Under the pieces are notes generated by a model. That model was not told the origin of the DNA. It made no database searches and worked only from the letters and a program-made list of their open reading frames with translations. Shown one piece after another: positions 6,563 through 12,833 of a DNA stretch of 12,833 nucleotides. Within the stretch, counting starts at the first letter, position 1, and the number at the start of each line of letters is the position of its first letter. Both the position numbers and the translations under genes were made by a program. This DNA comes from Sulfurovum sp. (GTDB lineage: Bacteria; Campylobacterota; Campylobacteria; Campylobacterales; Sulfurovaceae): the NCBI GenBank assembly GCA_027029065.1, contig JALVGO010000096.1:1-12833 (forward strand), written 5' to 3'.

Positions 6563-7471
6563 ATGACCCTGTTTGAAGATGTTGCATACATCAAAAAGAG
6601 AGTTGCAGACGACAAAGAGACACTCAAAGCAGTTAAAGCACTTGAAAAGAACCTTCATATGCTTAAAACCAAAGAGGGGCTTTCGCAACTAATGAAGAAA
6701 AAAAAGATGGCGAAGATCATCCGAAATGTGGAGTACGAGGAGGAGCTTAAAGCGCTGCAGGTGGAGCTGATTAAGTTGCAAAACTGGGTCTATGAGAACA
6801 AGAAACGGGTCATGATCATCTTCGAGGGACGTGATGCGGCAGGAAAAGGTGGATCAATAAAACGCTTTACCCAATATCTTAATCCACGGAAATTTAGGGT
6901 TGTTGCTTTGCAGAAACCTACTGAGGTGGAGACTGGGCAGTTCTACTTCCAGCGCTACTTTCAGCATCTTCCCAATCCTGGAGAAATCACTTTTTTTGAC
7001 AGAAGCTGGTACAATCGTGCGATTGTCGAGCCAGTCTTTGATTTCTGTACCTCAGAGCAGTATGAAAAATTTATGAAAGAAGTACCGGAGATTGAACATG
7101 CTCTGATTGATGATGGTATTATCCTGATCAAGTTTTGGTTCTCTATTACCAAAGAGAATCAGCAGAAGCGATTCAAGGAGCGTATGACCAATCCGCTCAA
7201 ACACTGGAAATTGAGTCCGGTTGATGAGAAGGCGCAGGAGATGTGGGATAAAGTCACCTACTACAAGGAAGAGATGTTTAGCCGTACTCATACCGGTTTT
7301 GCTCCATGGATCATTGTCGACAGTAATGATAAAAAACGTGCCCGCCTTGAGTCAATCCGCTTTGTTCTCTCATCAATCGATTACGATGGAAAGCAGGATG
7401 CGAAGATCAATCTACATCATGATCCCGAAGTGGTTGAACGCTACCACCGGAGGTCACATAGCGAGAATTAA
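6563..7471 (+). CDS. ppk2: Polyphosphate kinase 2 (PPK2)
   Basis: A 302-residue cytoplasmic enzyme that transfers phosphate between polyphosphate and nucleoside diphosphates. The P-loop is at residues 89-97 (GRDAAGKGG), the Walker B/lid region at FFDRSWYNRA (144-153, D146), and the single PPK2 domain is followed by the family's HWKLSP and PWIIVDS motifs. Length and single-domain layout fit class I PPK2; nucleotide preference (ADP or GDP) cannot be read safely. A charged N-terminal extension of about 50 residues is probably helical. The ribosome site AAGGAG (6552-6557) is five bases before the ATG, and TAAAAT at 6525-6530 is a possible -10, suggesting expression separate from pepD. The stop overlaps the stop of the convergent nth gene by four bases. 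Confidence 0.93.
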   Translation: MTLFEDVAYIKKRVADDKETLKAVKALEKNLHMLKTKEGLSQLMKKKKMAKIIRNVEYEEELKALQVELIKLQNWVYENKKRVMIIFEGRDAAGKGGSIKRFTQYLNPRKFRVVALQKPTEVETGQFYFQRYFQHLPNPGEITFFDRSWYNRAIVEPVFDFCTSEQYEKFMKEVPEIEHALIDDGIILIKFWFSITKENQQKRFKERMTNPLKHWKLSPVDEKAQEMWDKVTYYKEEMFSRTHTGFAPWIIVDSNDKKRARLESIRFVLSSIDYDGKQDAKINLHHDPEVVERYHRRSHSEN

Positions 7472-8121
7472 ACCTTGAAACTCTCCGTTGTTTTGCAGTA
7501 GGGTTTCATAAAGCAGTCATCACATTCTGGTTTGACAGCCTTGCAGCGGTAGCGCCCGAAGAGTACCATCGCCTGATGGAGACGGTGCAGATCGGTTTTG
7601 AACTTCTTTGTCAGCTCCTCCTCACACTTGAGAGCAGTTGGGGCATCGCAGAGCCCAAGGCGGTGTGCAACGCGGTAGACATGGGTATCGACCGCCATGA
7701 GATTGGCACCGGTGTACTCTATCATCACTACATTGGCGGTCTTCTGCCCGACACCTGCCAGTTTGACCAGTTCATCGCGCTCAAGCGGTATTGCTCCGCC
7801 ATAGTTTTCCACAACGCTCTGTGCCATTTTGATGAGGTTTTTGGCTTTGTTGTTAAAAAAGGAGCAGGTGTTGATGTATGATTTGACCTCGTCAAGGTCG
7901 GCATTGGCAAGCAAAACGGGGTCAGGGTAGCGTTCAAAGAGTGCGGGGGTAATGATGTTGACCCGTTTGTCGGTACACTGAGCCGAAAGCATCACGGCAA
8001 TGAGCAGTTCGTAAATGTTGCGGTAGTTTAGTTCTGTAACCGAATCGGGATAGTGTTCAAGAAAAAGCTTCTTGATCTGTTCAATCTCTTTTTTGGTTGC
8101 TTTTTTTACCTTTTTAGCCAT
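7468..8121 (-). CDS. nth: Endonuclease III (DNA glycosylase/AP lyase)
   Basis: A 217-residue base-excision repair enzyme that removes oxidised pyrimidines and cleaves at the abasic site. The helix-hairpin-helix reads LAGVGQKTANVV with catalytic K127; catalytic D145 is in AVDTHVYRV. The C-terminal [4Fe-4S] loop is complete, with C193-x6-C200-x2-C203-x5-C209. LSAQCTDKRVN near residues 45-55 is a further family signature. The N-terminus is unusually Lys-rich (MAKKVKKATKK). The ribosome site AAGGAG is at 8137-8132, and a minus-strand TAAGAT at 8149-8144 may be the -10. It is divergent from the PEB4-like gene and convergent with ppk2, overlapping it in a shared TTAA. The same nth/PEB4/fba order exists in Campylobacter jejuni. 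Confidence 0.95.
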   Translation of the reverse strand: MAKKVKKATKKEIEQIKKLFLEHYPDSVTELNYRNIYELLIAVMLSAQCTDKRVNIITPALFERYPDPVLLANADLDEVKSYINTCSFFNNKAKNLIKMAQSVVENYGGAIPLERDELVKLAGVGQKTANVVMIEYTGANLMAVDTHVYRVAHRLGLCDAPTALKCEEELTKKFKTDLHRLHQAMVLFGRYRCKAVKPECDDCFMKPYCKTTESFKV

Positions 8122-8182
8122 AGTGACTCAACTCCTTAAAAAAATCTTAGCATAACGTGTATTGGTTAATGAATTGTTTAAC

Positions 8183-8188
8183 TATAAT
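8183..8188 (+). promoter_or_regulatory. -10 element for the PPIase-fba gene cluster
   Basis: A perfect TATAAT lies 55 bases before the PPIase start, giving a leader of roughly 50 bases. There is no strong -35, which is usual for this phylum. This is the only clear promoter seen before the four closely spaced plus-strand genes 8244-12206. Confidence 0.5.
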
Positions 8189-8243
8189 AGATATACTGCT
8201 ACCATTCTAAATTTAAAACACAGTATCAAAGGATCGAAAAACC

Positions 8244-9092
8244 ATGTTTAAATCAGTAAAAACCTCACTTTTAGCCGTAGCAGTTATGGCAACTTCCGTT
8301 GTTGCATCAGATATTCTTGTAACAGTCAACGGAAAGAATATCACCAAACAGGATGCAGAAGCATTTGTCAGTGCAACTGCACCGAATGCACACTTCTCAC
8401 AGCTTGCACCACAGCAGCAGGAGATGGTGAAAAGAACACTTGTAGAAAAAGTACTTTTCGCCGATCTTGCCAAAAAAGAGGGGATTGACAAAACACCTGA
8501 ATTTAAACGAAACATGCAGAAGATCGCAGATGAACTGGCTGTGAATATGTGGATGAAAAAGCAGATGGACAGTGCTGTTGTCAGTGACAGTGAGGCAAAA
8601 GACTTCTACACCAAGAACAAAGAGAAGTTCATGATGCCTGAGACGGTACATGCAAGACACATCCTTGTCAAAAGCGAAAAAGAGGCGAACGATATCATCA
8701 AACAGCTCAAAGGGCTGAAGGGTGATAAGCTCAAAGAGAAGTTTATCGAGCTTGCAAAAGCGAAATCCACAGGACCATCAGGACCAAAAGGCGGAGACCT
8801 TGGAAACTTTAAAAAAGGGCAGATGGTACCTGAATTCTCCAAAGCGGTATGGGCACTCAAGCCGGGTGAAATCACAACCAAACCGGTCAAGACACAGTTT
8901 GGATACCATGTAATCTACCTTGAAGAGAAAAACCCGTCTCAGCCTGTTGCATATGATGCAGTCAAAGATAAGATCATCGCAACACTGAAGCAGCAGGAGT
9001 TTGCCAAAAAAATCTCCCAGATTGCCAAAGAGCTCAGAAGCAAAGCAAAGATCGTAGATATGAGCAAAGCGTCTGACAAAGCGGCAAAATAG
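8244..9092 (+). CDS. Periplasmic parvulin-type peptidyl-prolyl isomerase/chaperone (PEB4/SurA-like)
   Basis: A 282-residue secreted protein that is expected to help fold outer-membrane proteins in the periplasm. Residues 1-22 form a signal peptide (basic start, hydrophobic core, cleavage likely near VVAS-D). Residues 24-130 are a SurA-N-like helical chaperone region beginning VTVNGKNITKQDAEAF. The parvulin domain spans about 134-228 and shows ETVHARHILVKSEKEA, then SGPKGGDLGNFKKGQMVPEFSKAVW and FGYHVIYLEE, all expected signatures. A basic C-terminal helix returns to the chaperone lobe. The ribosome site AAAGGA is at 8228-8233. The order nth / PPIase / fba matches the C. jejuni PEB4 locus, although here another gene lies between it and fba. 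PEB4-family membership is secure; exact clients are unknown. Confidence 0.9.
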   Translation: MFKSVKTSLLAVAVMATSVVASDILVTVNGKNITKQDAEAFVSATAPNAHFSQLAPQQQEMVKRTLVEKVLFADLAKKEGIDKTPEFKRNMQKIADELAVNMWMKKQMDSAVVSDSEAKDFYTKNKEKFMMPETVHARHILVKSEKEANDIIKQLKGLKGDKLKEKFIELAKAKSTGPSGPKGGDLGNFKKGQMVPEFSKAVWALKPGEITTKPVKTQFGYHVIYLEEKNPSQPVAYDAVKDKIIATLKQQEFAKKISQIAKELRSKAKIVDMSKASDKAAK

Positions 9093-9122
9093 TACATTGG
9101 TACCGGTAATCAGGGAAGAAGC

Positions 9123-10166
9123 ATGAAAAAAAAGATCATCGCGGCTGGTGTTGTTTTGGGGCTTGCCGCCTCTCCGATCATGGCAGATCACCTCAAAGAG
9201 AGTCTCAGCGGTATGCTGAAAAAGAAAGAAGAGACACCGTCAATGGTGAATCTAAACGGTATTGACCTAAATGGAAAACCGAAAAAGCTTAAGCCAAAAA
9301 CCCGTTCGTCAAAAGCAGTCATCGCTGTTGTTGAAGGAAAAAAGATACGTAAAAAAGAGGCGGATGCCTATTTGTCGAAACGTACACAGGGAAAGATCAA
9401 AGATTTTGACCTGCTTCCAAAGGCGCAGCGGCTCTCACTGGTAAAAGAACTCTCCTTGCCTATTCTGCTGGCAAAACAAGCCAAAACTTCTTTATCAGAA
9501 GCTGAACAGGATGCACTGATCTCACGCGCATGGATGCAAAATGCCATTCTCTCTTCAGATGTACCCGAAGAACAGATCAAAGCGGCATATAACCGTATCA
9601 AAGCAGAGGCAGCGGCGAAAAGTGCCCTGCAGCAGCTTCCGCCTCTTGAGAAGATCAAAGACCGTATCAAAATGCAAATTGCCCAGCAGCAGCTTATCGG
9701 GCAGCTTATGCGCGGGGTAGATATCAAAGTCAATACTGACTCCGATAAAATCGCCGGTTATGTCGGTATGCTCTCTGTTTCGGTAGATGAGGTGAACAAA
9801 GCACTCGATCGTATGACGCATGGTCAGAAGAAGTGGAAGGATCTCTCAGAAAACGAAAAACTGAAAGTACTTAATCTTGTTGCGCCAGGTAAACTGATCA
9901 CCCTAAGTGCGAAGAATGCTTTGACACAGGAACAGAAAGATACAGTTTTGGCAAACTTCTGGATGCAGAAAGGACTTTCTGAGATCAAGGTTTCTGACAA
10001 AGAGGCAAAAGCCAGATATGAGAAGATCAGAAAACTGGCAAAAAAGATGAAAAAGAAAGAGCCGTTTCCGGCATTTTCCAAGATTGAAAAGAGTCTTAAA
10101 ATGGAAATTGCAAGAGAGAAATTTGTAAAATCTCTGACAAAACACGCAAAGATTAAATTAAAGTAA
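9123..10166 (+). CDS. Periplasmic SurA-like protein with two chaperone modules and no PPIase domain
   Basis: A 347-residue exported protein. The signal peptide covers about residues 1-21 (MKKKIIAAGVVLGLAASPIMA). A Lys-rich linker follows to about residue 64. Two similar modules then follow: 67-203 and 211-346. They align at AWMQNAILS...VPEEQIKAAYNRI (136-159) and FWMQKGLSE...VSDKEAKARYEKI (279-302), and both end in a helix closing with DIKV or AKIKL. The second module also resembles the preceding PPIase gene product (VSDSEAKDFYTKNKEKF), but the parvulin domain expected after this helix is absent and replaced by short linkers. I infer a chaperone derived from a PEB4/SurA-type ancestor by domain loss and duplication. 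It is basic throughout. It starts 30 bases after the PPIase gene and ends 16 bases before fba, so co-expression is likely. Function is inference. Confidence 0.72.
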   Translation: MKKKIIAAGVVLGLAASPIMADHLKESLSGMLKKKEETPSMVNLNGIDLNGKPKKLKPKTRSSKAVIAVVEGKKIRKKEADAYLSKRTQGKIKDFDLLPKAQRLSLVKELSLPILLAKQAKTSLSEAEQDALISRAWMQNAILSSDVPEEQIKAAYNRIKAEAAAKSALQQLPPLEKIKDRIKMQIAQQQLIGQLMRGVDIKVNTDSDKIAGYVGMLSVSVDEVNKALDRMTHGQKKWKDLSENEKLKVLNLVAPGKLITLSAKNALTQEQKDTVLANFWMQKGLSEIKVSDKEAKARYEKIRKLAKKMKKKEPFPAFSKIEKSLKMEIAREKFVKSLTKHAKIKLK

Positions 10167-10182
10167 AAGGAAAGTCTACAAA

Positions 10183-11256
10183 ATGTCTACAAAAGTATTG
10201 GATGCTATCGGTGCAGGTGTTGTAACGGGGGATGACCTCCAGACACTTTTTACAATTGCAAAAGAGAATGAGTTTGCCATTCCTGCAGTCAATGTGGTAA
10301 GTACCCCCTCTGTCAATGCAGTGATGGAAGCGGCAAAAAAAGTGAACTCTCCTGTGATTGTACAGTTCAGTAACGGCGGAGCAGCATACTATGCCGGTAA
10401 AGGGATCGATGCAAAAGAGGGAGCGGTACTCGGTGCCATTTCCGGTGCACAGCATGTGCATACACTGGCAGAGGCTTACGGTGTTCCTGTTGTACTCCAC
10501 ACCGACCATGCGGCACGCAAACTGCTGCCATGGATCGATGCGCTGCTCGATGCAAGTGAAGCGCATTTTGAAAAAACAGGTAAACCGCTCTTCTCTTCAC
10601 ACATGATCGACCTCTCTGAAGAGCCGCTTGAAGAGAATATTGAGACATGCAAACGCTATCTGGAGCGTATGAGCAAAATGGGCATGACCCTCGAGATCGA
10701 GTTGGGTATCACCGGCGGCGAAGAGGATGGCGTGGATAACAGTGATGTGGACAATGCATTGCTTTACACACAGCCTCAAGAGGTCGCATACGCTTATGAG
10801 GAGCTGTTGAAAGTTTCTGACAAGTTTACCATTGCCGCATCCTTTGGAAATGTCCATGGGGTTTATAAGCCGGGGAATGTCATTTTGCGTCCGGAAATTC
10901 TTGATAACTCCCAAAAGTATATCGAAGAGAAGTGCAACACAGCGCCAAAACCTGTTAACTTTGTCTTTCATGGCGGTTCGGGAAGTGAACTAAAAGATAT
11001 CCGCGATGCTATCAGCTACGGCGTGATCAAGATGAATATCGATACCGATACCCAGTGGGCATTCTGGGACGGTGTGCGCGGTTATGTGGCAAAATACCAC
11101 GACTATCTGCAAGGGCAGATCGGTAACCCTGAAGGTGAGGACAAACCGAACAAAAGCTACTACGATCCTCGTAAGTGGCTGCGCGCCGGTGAGGAGTCGA
11201 TGGTCAAGCGCCTTGAGCAGGCTTACGAAGATCTCAATTGCGTTGGACGGAACTAA
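10183..11256 (+). CDS. fba: Class II fructose-bisphosphate aldolase
   Basis: A 357-residue zinc aldolase that interconverts fructose-1,6-bisphosphate and dihydroxyacetone phosphate plus glyceraldehyde-3-phosphate. Metal and catalytic residues align with the E. coli class IIA enzyme at an offset of two: D108 and H109 in LHTDHAARK, E172 in IELGITGGEEDG, H224 in GNVHGVYKPG and H262 in FVFHGGSGS. NIDTDTQWAFWDG near the C-terminus is the usual phosphate-binding segment. The ribosome site AAAGGAAA lies just upstream. Adjacency to PEB4-type genes is conserved in Campylobacterota and has no obvious metabolic reason. The TAA stop is followed after one base by a heptanucleotide repeat tract. Confidence 0.96.
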   Translation: MSTKVLDAIGAGVVTGDDLQTLFTIAKENEFAIPAVNVVSTPSVNAVMEAAKKVNSPVIVQFSNGGAAYYAGKGIDAKEGAVLGAISGAQHVHTLAEAYGVPVVLHTDHAARKLLPWIDALLDASEAHFEKTGKPLFSSHMIDLSEEPLEENIETCKRYLERMSKMGMTLEIELGITGGEEDGVDNSDVDNALLYTQPQEVAYAYEELLKVSDKFTIAASFGNVHGVYKPGNVILRPEILDNSQKYIEEKCNTAPKPVNFVFHGGSGSELKDIRDAISYGVIKMNIDTDTQWAFWDGVRGYVAKYHDYLQGQIGNPEGEDKPNKSYYDPRKWLRAGEESMVKRLEQAYEDLNCVGRN

Positions 11257-11257
11257 A

Positions 11258-11285
11258 GCGTTCAGTGCGTAGCGTTCAGCGTTCA
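11258..11285. repeat. Heptanucleotide repeat tract between fba and the PLP-enzyme gene
   Basis: Four consecutive 7-base units: GCGTTCA, GTGCGTA, GCGTTCA, GCGTTCA. They begin two bases after the fba stop and run to six bases before the ATG at 11292, so they fill nearly the whole spacer and leave no clear ribosome site. Confidence 0.7.
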
Positions 11286-11291
11286 GAAGAG

Positions 11292-12206
11292 ATGGGCTTT
11301 CCATCTCTCAATCTTCCTTCTCCTATCCAATCTATCACTTTTGAAAACCATACTTTTTATCTCAAGCGGGATGATCTAATCCATCCCGATTTTTCAGGGA
11401 ACAAAGCCCGTAAATTTCACTACTTCCTTACCCATGAATTTCCTCATATTAACAAGGTTGTCTCTTATGGCTCCGCACAATCTAATGCGATGTACTCTCT
11501 GTCAGTATTGGCAAAGATGAAAGGGTGGCAGTTTGAGTATTATGTAGATCATGTTGCCGATTATCTCAAAGAGAACCCGCACGGGAACTACAAAGGAGCG
11601 CTTGAAAACAATACTGTTTTCAAAGTGAAGAGTGAAGAGTTAAGCGTGAAAAGTGACAATGTTTTATTTGTGGAGGAGGGGGGACGGCAGCAAGAGGCGG
11701 AGTATGGCATCCGACTTTTGGCTCAAGAGATTATCGCGTGGCAGGAAGAGAATAGTATCGGTGAACTGAATATCTTTTTGCCCTCGGGAACAGGCACAAC
11801 AGCTCTTTTTCTTCAAAGATCCTTCCATAAACTCCTACCTCCTACCTCCTACCTCCTACCTAAAGTCTATACCTGTGCCTGTGTTGGGGATAGCAACTAT
11901 TTGAAAAAACAGTTTTATATGCTTGAAGCCGATGAGAACTGCCATCCAACGATACTTTCATTACCCAAAAAACATCATTTTGGGAAACTTTATCGAGAAA
12001 ATTACGAAATTTGGCTAAAATTACAACAACAAACGGGCGTAGTCTTTGACCTGCTTTATGACCCTTTGGGATGGCGTACTTTGTTTACTCATAGAGAGCT
12101 TTTGCATAAGCCGTTACTCTACATCCATCAAGGCGGTCTGTTGGGAAATGAGAGTATGCTCCGACGTTATCAGCGGAAATTTCCACTGATAACAGTGAAT
12201 AGTTAA
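11292..12206 (+). CDS. PLP-dependent enzyme of the ACC deaminase/D-cysteine desulfhydrase family
   Basis: A 304-residue fold-type II PLP enzyme. The PLP lysine is K38 in HPDFSGNKARKF, the substrate loop is YGSAQSNAM (59-67), the PLP phosphate loop is PSGTGTT (164-170), and a C-terminal HQGGLLGN fits the family. Family members deaminate ACC or release sulfide from D-cysteine; the true substrate here is unknown. Residues 112-123 (VKSEELSVKSDN) and 181-190 (LLPPTSYLLP) are encoded by heptanucleotide repeats and look like inserted surface loops. The last residues and the stop codon also fall in a repeat. The start is uncertain: the ATG at 11292 is chosen, but an in-frame GTG at 11265 and TTG at 11238 exist, and no good ribosome site precedes any of them. 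The frame is open, so the gene may be functional despite the insertions. Confidence 0.8.
   Translation: MGFPSLNLPSPIQSITFENHTFYLKRDDLIHPDFSGNKARKFHYFLTHEFPHINKVVSYGSAQSNAMYSLSVLAKMKGWQFEYYVDHVADYLKENPHGNYKGALENNTVFKVKSEELSVKSDNVLFVEEGGRQQEAEYGIRLLAQEIIAWQEENSIGELNIFLPSGTGTTALFLQRSFHKLLPPTSYLLPKVYTCACVGDSNYLKKQFYMLEADENCHPTILSLPKKHHFGKLYRENYEIWLKLQQQTGVVFDLLYDPLGWRTLFTHRELLHKPLLYIHQGGLLGNESMLRRYQRKFPLITVNS
11625..11659. repeat. Heptanucleotide repeat tract inside the PLP-enzyme gene (first)
   Basis: Five 7-base units: GTGAAGA, GTGAAGA, GTTAAGC, GTGAAAA, GTGACAA. They encode the hydrophilic stretch VKSEELSVKSDN. The tract total is 35 bases, which is not a multiple of three, so the frame is kept only in combination with flanking changes. 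Confidence 0.7.
11832..11859. repeat. Perfect tandem heptamer CTCCTAC x4 inside the PLP-enzyme gene (second)
   Basis: Four exact copies of CTCCTAC followed by a partial CTA. Translated, they give LLPPTSY then LLP, the seven-residue period expected for a 7-base repeat. Loss or gain of one unit would shift the reading frame. Confidence 0.85.
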
Positions 12207-12222
12207 AAATGAAGAGTGGATA
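12195..12222. repeat. Degenerate heptamer tract across the stop codon of the PLP-enzyme gene
   Basis: Four units GTGAATA, GTTAAAA, ATGAAGA, GTGGATA, related to the GTGAAGA/GTTAAGC units at 11625-11659. The stop codon TAA (12204-12206) lies within the second unit, so the present C-terminus is set by the repeat. Confidence 0.6.
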
Positions 12223-12223
12223 G

Positions 12224-12235
12224 TTTTGGTATGAT
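12224..12235 (+). promoter_or_regulatory. Candidate extended -10 for hisD
   Basis: TTTTGGTATGAT at 12224-12235 resembles the TTTTGGTAGAAT before the DUF1653 gene. Transcription would start near 12242, leaving a leader of about 110 bases that would contain the 57-base hairpin at 12269-12325. Confidence 0.4.
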
Positions 12236-12268
12236 TTCTTCCAGAAATCTTTTATAAATATAGGTATT

Positions 12269-12325
12269 GGGGTCTGGTGATTTGTAATTTGTTGCGTAGC
12301 AATGAATTATGAATCACCTGACCCC
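12269..12325. repeat. 57-base near-perfect hairpin upstream of hisD
   Basis: Two 27-base arms enclose the loop GTA. The outer arms are GGGGTCTGGTGATT (12269-12282) and AATCACCTGACCCC (12312-12325), differing only by a T-T mismatch. The inner arms TAATTTGTTGC and GCAATGAATTA pair fully if G-U pairs are allowed, as in RNA. It is not followed by a T run, so it is a poor intrinsic terminator. Ends of the GGGGTC...GACCCC type recall REP-like palindromes linked to Y1 transposases; that link is from memory. Confidence 0.7.
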
Positions 12326-12351
12326 TTGCAAATTGCAAAAAGGCAAAACTT

Positions 12352-12833
12352 ATGAAAATATTTTATAGCAACGACGATACATTTGAAGCCAACTTCAACG
12401 AACTTCTTGAACGCGGCAAGATGGATATTGAAGGGGTGACAGGGATCGTTTCCGGACTTCTCAAAGAGATACAAACTGACGGTAACAGTGCGCTCAGAGC
12501 GCAGATTGCACGTTTTGACTGGTGGGAGCCTCAGAATGATGAAGAACTGATGGTCTCTACCGATGCAATGGCAGCAGCATATGAAAATATCGACAGCGAA
12601 CTCAGAGATGCGCTCAAGCTGGCTTACGAGCGTATCGAAGCCTATCACCAGAAGCTGATGCCAAAAACATGGATGGATACAGAAGAGAGTGGTACGATAC
12701 TGGGACAGAAGGTTACACCTGTAGACAGAGCAGGGCTCTACATTCCCGGCGGCAAGGCAGCCTACCCCTCATCACTGCTGATGAATATCATCCCTGCACA
12801 GGTGGCAGGGGTTGAGGAGATCGTGGTCTGTAC
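12352..12833 (+). CDS. hisD: Histidinol dehydrogenase, N-terminal part (3' end outside window)
   Basis: The first 160 residues of HisD, which carries out the last two oxidations of histidine synthesis (histidinol to histidine, NAD-dependent, zinc enzyme). The frame is open to the window edge. The family region VTPVDRAGLYIPGGKAAYPS and the following LLMNIIPAQVAGVEEIVV are typical of HisD and include the glycine-rich segment near the NAD site. The N-terminus MKIFYSNDDTFEANFNELL fits full-length relatives in Campylobacterota. AAAAGG (12338-12343) lies eight bases before the ATG, right after a tandem pair TTGCAAA (12326-12339). The catalytic zinc ligands lie beyond the window and cannot be checked. 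Confidence 0.93.
   Translation, partial: MKIFYSNDDTFEANFNELLERGKMDIEGVTGIVSGLLKEIQTDGNSALRAQIARFDWWEPQNDEELMVSTDAMAAAYENIDSELRDALKLAYERIEAYHQKLMPKTWMDTEESGTILGQKVTPVDRAGLYIPGGKAAYPSSLLMNIIPAQVAGVEEIVVC

Noticed and set aside
11238..11291. N-terminal extension of the PLP enzyme from TTG 11238
   Set aside because: The extension would be read mostly through the heptamer tract (RSVRSVQRS) and overlap fba; the ATG at 11292 begins where family similarity begins. It is not excluded.
12269..12325. Intrinsic terminator of the fba operon
   Set aside because: The stem is long but no T run follows it on the plus strand, and a plausible hisD promoter lies upstream of it.

Overview
The window looks like chromosome from a sulfur-oxidising-type Campylobacterota (epsilonproteobacterium), perhaps Sulfurovum-like. 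The best clue is the block nth (minus) / PEB4-type periplasmic PPIase / fba (plus), which matches the order I recall around the PEB4 locus of Campylobacter jejuni (established knowledge, not checked by search). Moderate GC in housekeeping genes, promoters with a clear -10 but little -35, and very tight gene packing agree with this. The species assignment is inference.

Layout. 1-800: C-terminal part of cobalamin-dependent methionine synthase (metH). 901-1746: an AT-rich, translationally overlapping trio, namely a MntA-type nucleotidyltransferase antitoxin, a HepT-type HEPN toxin and a small zinc-ribbon membrane protein. 1752-3547 (minus): trpB followed by an overlapping b-type cytochrome gene. 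3653-4552 (plus): a DUF1653 protein and an AT-rich membrane-anchored protein resembling DUF6584. 4554-4969 (minus): a CPXCG cysteine-rich protein and a small membrane protein. 4970-5213: a divergent intergenic region holding a composite palindromic element. 5214-7471 (plus): an M20 dipeptidase (pepD-like) and a polyphosphate kinase 2. 7468-8121 (minus): endonuclease III (nth). 8244-12206 (plus): a PEB4/SurA-like PPIase, a PPIase-less protein with two tandem SurA-like chaperone modules, class II fructose-bisphosphate aldolase (fba), and a PLP enzyme of the ACC deaminase/D-cysteine desulfhydrase family. 12352-end: 5' part of histidinol dehydrogenase (hisD).

Most of the window is housekeeping: methionine, tryptophan and histidine synthesis, gluconeogenesis/glycolysis, peptide turnover, base-excision repair, polyphosphate metabolism and outer-membrane protein folding. 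The accessory part is the HepT/MntA toxin-antitoxin module. No phage, insertion sequence with a transposase, CRISPR array, tRNA or rRNA was seen.

The least expected signals are these. (1) Heptanucleotide (period-7) repeat tracts occur before, twice inside, and across the stop codon of the PLP-enzyme gene, with a further heptamer pair and a 57-nt hairpin in front of hisD. (2) A run of palindromes at 5048-5171 lies between divergent genes, where a terminator would have nothing to terminate. (3) The protein encoded next to the PEB4 homologue appears to be built from two copies of the chaperone module with the parvulin domain missing. No gene-free stretch exceeds 300 bases; the longest is 4970-5213.
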